A stretch of 64,000 bases of DNA from contig NZ_QTSU01000001.1 in NCBI RefSeq assembly GCF_003382365.1, positions 1,860,001 to 1,924,000 on the forward strand. Direction: 5' to 3'. Under the pieces are notes generated by a model. That model saw nothing but the letters and a program-made list of their open reading frames with translations. It was not told the origin of the DNA and searched no databases. This document shows positions 61,703-64,000 of the stretch, piece by piece. The position numbers and the translations under genes were made by a program. Source of the DNA: Lysobacter silvisoli. GTDB taxonomy: Bacteria; Pseudomonadota; Gammaproteobacteria; Xanthomonadales; Xanthomonadaceae. Positions within the stretch are counted from its first letter, which is position 1, and each line of letters opens with the position of its first letter.

Positions 61703-64000
61703 TTAGCCTGGAGGTTGCTTACGCGTCTGGCATTCGACCATCCATTGCTGGCTGAGGCGGCGATGCCACGGCGTCTGGTTCGGCGTGGCCAGCAGCTGCC
61801 GCACCGCCTCGGCCAGCTCGCTACGGCGATCGGCGGTCTCGCAGCGCGCGCGCTCCAGCGCGACTCGTTCGAAACGCGGCTGCGATTCGACGATGGCTTC
61901 GTCGGCGCGCTGGGCGGCGTTGGCTTGCAAGGCGGCGACGGCCTGCGCGGTCTTGCCGCGCTGCAGCCAGGCCACGGCGCGTAGTCCGTCTATATCCAGC
62001 AGCTGGCCATGGCCCTCCGCGTTGCGCAATGCCGACAGCCGGCGGGCACGGTCCAGGTCCTGTTCGGCCAGCGCCCACTCGCCGCGCGCCAGGCGTGTTT
62101 CGCCGCGCCCGAGCAAGGCCGACACCGACGCCGGGTGTTCTTCGCCGTGGAATTCCAGCGATCGCGCGACCATGCGGTCGTAGCGCTGCAAAGCTTCGTC
62201 CAGGCGCTGGGTCTGCAACGCCGCCAGCGCCAGGTTGCGGCCGATCAGCAGCTCTTCGTCCGGATTGCGCGGAGCCAGCTGCTGCACCAGCGTGTCGGCC
62301 TTGAGCAGCAGCGGGTAAGCCTTGGCGGCGTCGCCATCGGTGAGCGCGATGCCGCCGCTGTTGACCAGCGCACGCACGTGGTCCTTGCGCGTGGCCGCGC
62401 CGCCGGCTTCCAGCAGCGCCAGGCTGCGGTCCAGGTAGGTCCAGCCGCGCGTCTTGTCGCCCAGAGCGAAGTGGCCGATGCCGATGTTGCCCATCAGACG
62501 CGCATAGAGCGGATCTTGGGTCGCACCGGCGCGCTCGAGCACCTGCGCGGCTTGTTGGCTGTACTGCAGGAATCGCTGCGGCTCGGCCAGGCCGTAGTGC
62601 GCGGTGGCCAGGCCACGCAGGGCATCGGCCAGGGCCGTCGGATCGTCCTGGTCGCGCAGCGCGGCGACTGCGCGCGCGTAGGCGTCGCGCGCCTGCGCGG
62701 GCATGCCCAGGTCGGTGTAGACCTGGCCGGAGGCGTGCAGCAGGGCCGCCAGCGCTTGCGGCGACTGCGTCCGGCCTTGTTGGTCCTGCAATTGCTTCAT
62801 GCCGCGGTCGAGCAGTTCGCGCGCGGTGAGCTCGCCGTTGGCGGCCGCCTTCGGCGTGGCGCTGCGGAACAGGCTGACGAAGTAATCGGCCACGGCCCGC
62901 GCTTTTTCGCGCTCGCGTTCGGTGCGCTCCAGCTGGCGGTCCAGGCTGTAGATATGGAACGCGGCGAAGACCATGGCCGCCGCGACGGCGGCGAAGGCGG
63001 GCCAGCGCCGGCGCAGCAGCCTGCGCAGTCGATAGCCGCGCTCGTGGCCGCGCGCGCGGATCGGCAAATGCTGGCTCCAGCGCAGCAGATCGTCGGCCAG
63101 GGCCTCGGCGCTGGGGTAGCGTTCGCCCGGTTCGACGGCGGTGGCATGGGCGACGATGCATTCCAAGTCGCCGTGCACGCGCGCCGCCAGACGTGCGGTG
63201 CTCAACCCCCGCGCGGCGGCGATGTCCGCAGCCGCCGCCGGATCGTCGCGCAGCGAAAGGTTCCATCGCTGGCTCAATCGCAGCGGTACGCCCTCGTTCT
63301 GCGCACGCGCGCCGACCAGCAAAGCTTGCAGCAATAAGCCCAACTGATAGACGTCGGTGGCCGTAGTCACCGGCTCGCCGCGGCGCTGCTCCGGCGCCGC
63401 CCAGGCCGGCGTCATCGAACGCGTCTGGGTCTGGGTGGGATCGGCTTCGTCGAGCAGCTTGGCGATGCCGAAATCCAGCAACTTCACCTGGTCGCAGGGA
63501 TCGACCAGCACGTTGGCCGGCTTGATATCGCGATGCACCACCAGATGGCCATGGGCGAACTGCACCGCCTCGCAGACCTGACGGAACAGGGCGACGCGCT
63601 GCTCCAGCGTGGCCTTATGGCCGTCGCACCATTGGGTGATCGCCTCGCCGGGGACGTACTCCATCGCGAACCAGGGGTGTCCGTCGGCGGCCAGGCCACC
63701 GTCCAGGAGTTGGGCGATGTGCGCATGCTGCAGGCGCGCTAGCACCTTGCGCTCGCGCAGGAAACGCTCGGTCAGCGGCGAGAACCCGCCCCAGATCCGC
63801 TTCAAGGCGACCTGACGCTGCCAGGCGCCATCGGCGCGCTCGGCCAGGAACACCTCGCCCATGCCGCCTTGGCCGATGCGGCGCAACAGGCGATAGGGGC
63901 CGATCGCCGAACCGGCGGCAGCTTCGGCGCCGGACGTCGCCTCGGCTTCGGCTTCGTCGAGGTGCGACAGCAGTTCGCGCACGCGCTGCGCCAGTTCGGG
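61703..64000 (-). CDS. Ser/Thr protein kinase with TPR repeats, 5' end missing
   Basis: At least 765 residues; the frame is open to the right edge, so the true start is outside the window. Kinase motifs: RRIGQGGMGEVFLAERADG (Gly loop), VALKRIWGG (Lys), VVHRDIKPANVLVD, LLDFGIAKLL and APEQRRGEPVTTATDVYQLG. A membrane helix follows (WPAFAAVAAAMVFAAFHIY), then a long outer part of about 400 residues built from TPR-like helical pairs (GQVYTDLGMPAQARDAYARA; IGIGHFALGDKTRGWTYLDR). The kinase is thus cytoplasmic and the TPR part periplasmic. Proteins of this plan in Xanthomonadaceae often lie beside an ECF-type sigma factor gene; that neighbour would be outside the window. Confidence 0.9.
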   Translation of the reverse strand, partial: PELAQRVRELLSHLDEAEAEATSGAEAAAGSAIGPYRLLRRIGQGGMGEVFLAERADGAWQRQVALKRIWGGFSPLTERFLRERKVLARLQHAHIAQLLDGGLAADGHPWFAMEYVPGEAITQWCDGHKATLEQRVALFRQVCEAVQFAHGHLVVHRDIKPANVLVDPCDQVKLLDFGIAKLLDEADPTQTQTRSMTPAWAAPEQRRGEPVTTATDVYQLGLLLQALLVGARAQNEGVPLRLSQRWNLSLRDDPAAAADIAAARGLSTARLAARVHGDLECIVAHATAVEPGERYPSAEALADDLLRWSQHLPIRARGHERGYRLRRLLRRRWPAFAAVAAAMVFAAFHIYSLDRQLERTEREREKARAVADYFVSLFRSATPKAAANGELTARELLDRGMKQLQDQQGRTQSPQALAALLHASGQVYTDLGMPAQARDAYARAVAALRDQDDPTALADALRGLATAHYGLAEPQRFLQYSQQAAQVLERAGATQDPLYARLMGNIGIGHFALGDKTRGWTYLDRSLALLEAGGAATRKDHVRALVNSGGIALTDGDAAKAYPLLLKADTLVQQLAPRNPDEELLIGRNLALAALQTQRLDEALQRYDRMVARSLEFHGEEHPASVSALLGRGETRLARGEWALAEQDLDRARRLSALRNAEGHGQLLDIDGLRAVAWLQRGKTAQAVAALQANAAQRADEAIVESQPRFERVALERARCETADRRSELAEAVRQLLATPNQTPWHRRLSQQWMVECQTRKQPPG

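Overview
The window is a GC-rich, densely coded stretch of chromosome from a Lysobacter-like gammaproteobacterium (Xanthomonadaceae). The best evidence is the alpha-lytic-type serine proteases with their typical pro-regions, the short palindromic repeats (core GGAGCGGCGTAAGCCGC) scattered between genes, and the local gene orders. About 56 protein genes can be supported. No tRNA, rRNA, CRISPR array, insertion sequence, integrase or phage gene was seen.

Layout. 0-4.5 kb: start of an exported protein, a LysM-FecR protein coupled to a CHASE2-GGDEF diguanylate cyclase, a small membrane protein and a BLUF photoreceptor. 4.9-6.2 kb: alpha-lytic-type protease. 6.2-11.5 kb: repeat-rich gap, RhlE-type helicase, DoxX-like protein, LtrA-like protein and a beta-CASP metallo-beta-lactamase-fold protein. 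11.6-13.9 kb: tandem pair of secreted proteins with a PCR-x-x-DTR motif. 14.2-18.7 kb: tandem M13 metallopeptidases. 18.7-21.2 kb: exported helical-repeat protein, rhomboid protease, alkyltransferase-like protein and a small soluble protein. 21.3-25.4 kb: Pit phosphate transporter with its DUF47 partner, then a CorC/HlyC-type protein and an ExoD-like protein. 25.6-30.5 kb: GGDEF-EAL protein coupled to a PhnD-like binding protein, TrmJ and SuhB. 30.8-36.7 kb: queA-tgt-yajC-secD-secF. 36.9-42.5 kb: DesK/DesR-like two-component pair, amidohydrolase and class III aminotransferase. 42.6-46.7 kb: small protein, upp, a dense repeat cluster, a short TMEM43-like protein coupled to a metallo-hydrolase, and a membrane-anchored protein. 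46.7-54.7 kb: ggt, ferredoxin, lipoprotein, coaD, rsmD, then ftsY, AsmA-like protein, mutY and yggX. 54.7-64 kb: small acidic protein, Nei-like glycosylase, subtilase with a von Willebrand type D domain, OsmC-like protein, alpha-lytic-type protease with a lectin tail, and a Ser/Thr kinase cut by the window end.

Three themes stand out. First, secreted or envelope proteolysis: two alpha-lytic-type proteases, a subtilase, two M13 peptidases, gamma-glutamyltransferase and rhomboid, which fits a predatory, lytic lifestyle. Second, sensing at the membrane, with two translationally coupled pairs that each join an exported protein to a cyclic-di-GMP enzyme, plus a blue-light sensor, a two-component pair and a kinase. 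Third, conserved housekeeping blocks (secDF-yajC-tgt-queA, rsmD-coaD, mutY-yggX, ftsY).

Intergenic DNA carries at least three families of structured repeats. Five gene pairs overlap by 4 bases. Coordinates and motif positions were read by hand. Family assignments come from recognised motifs, not from database searches.
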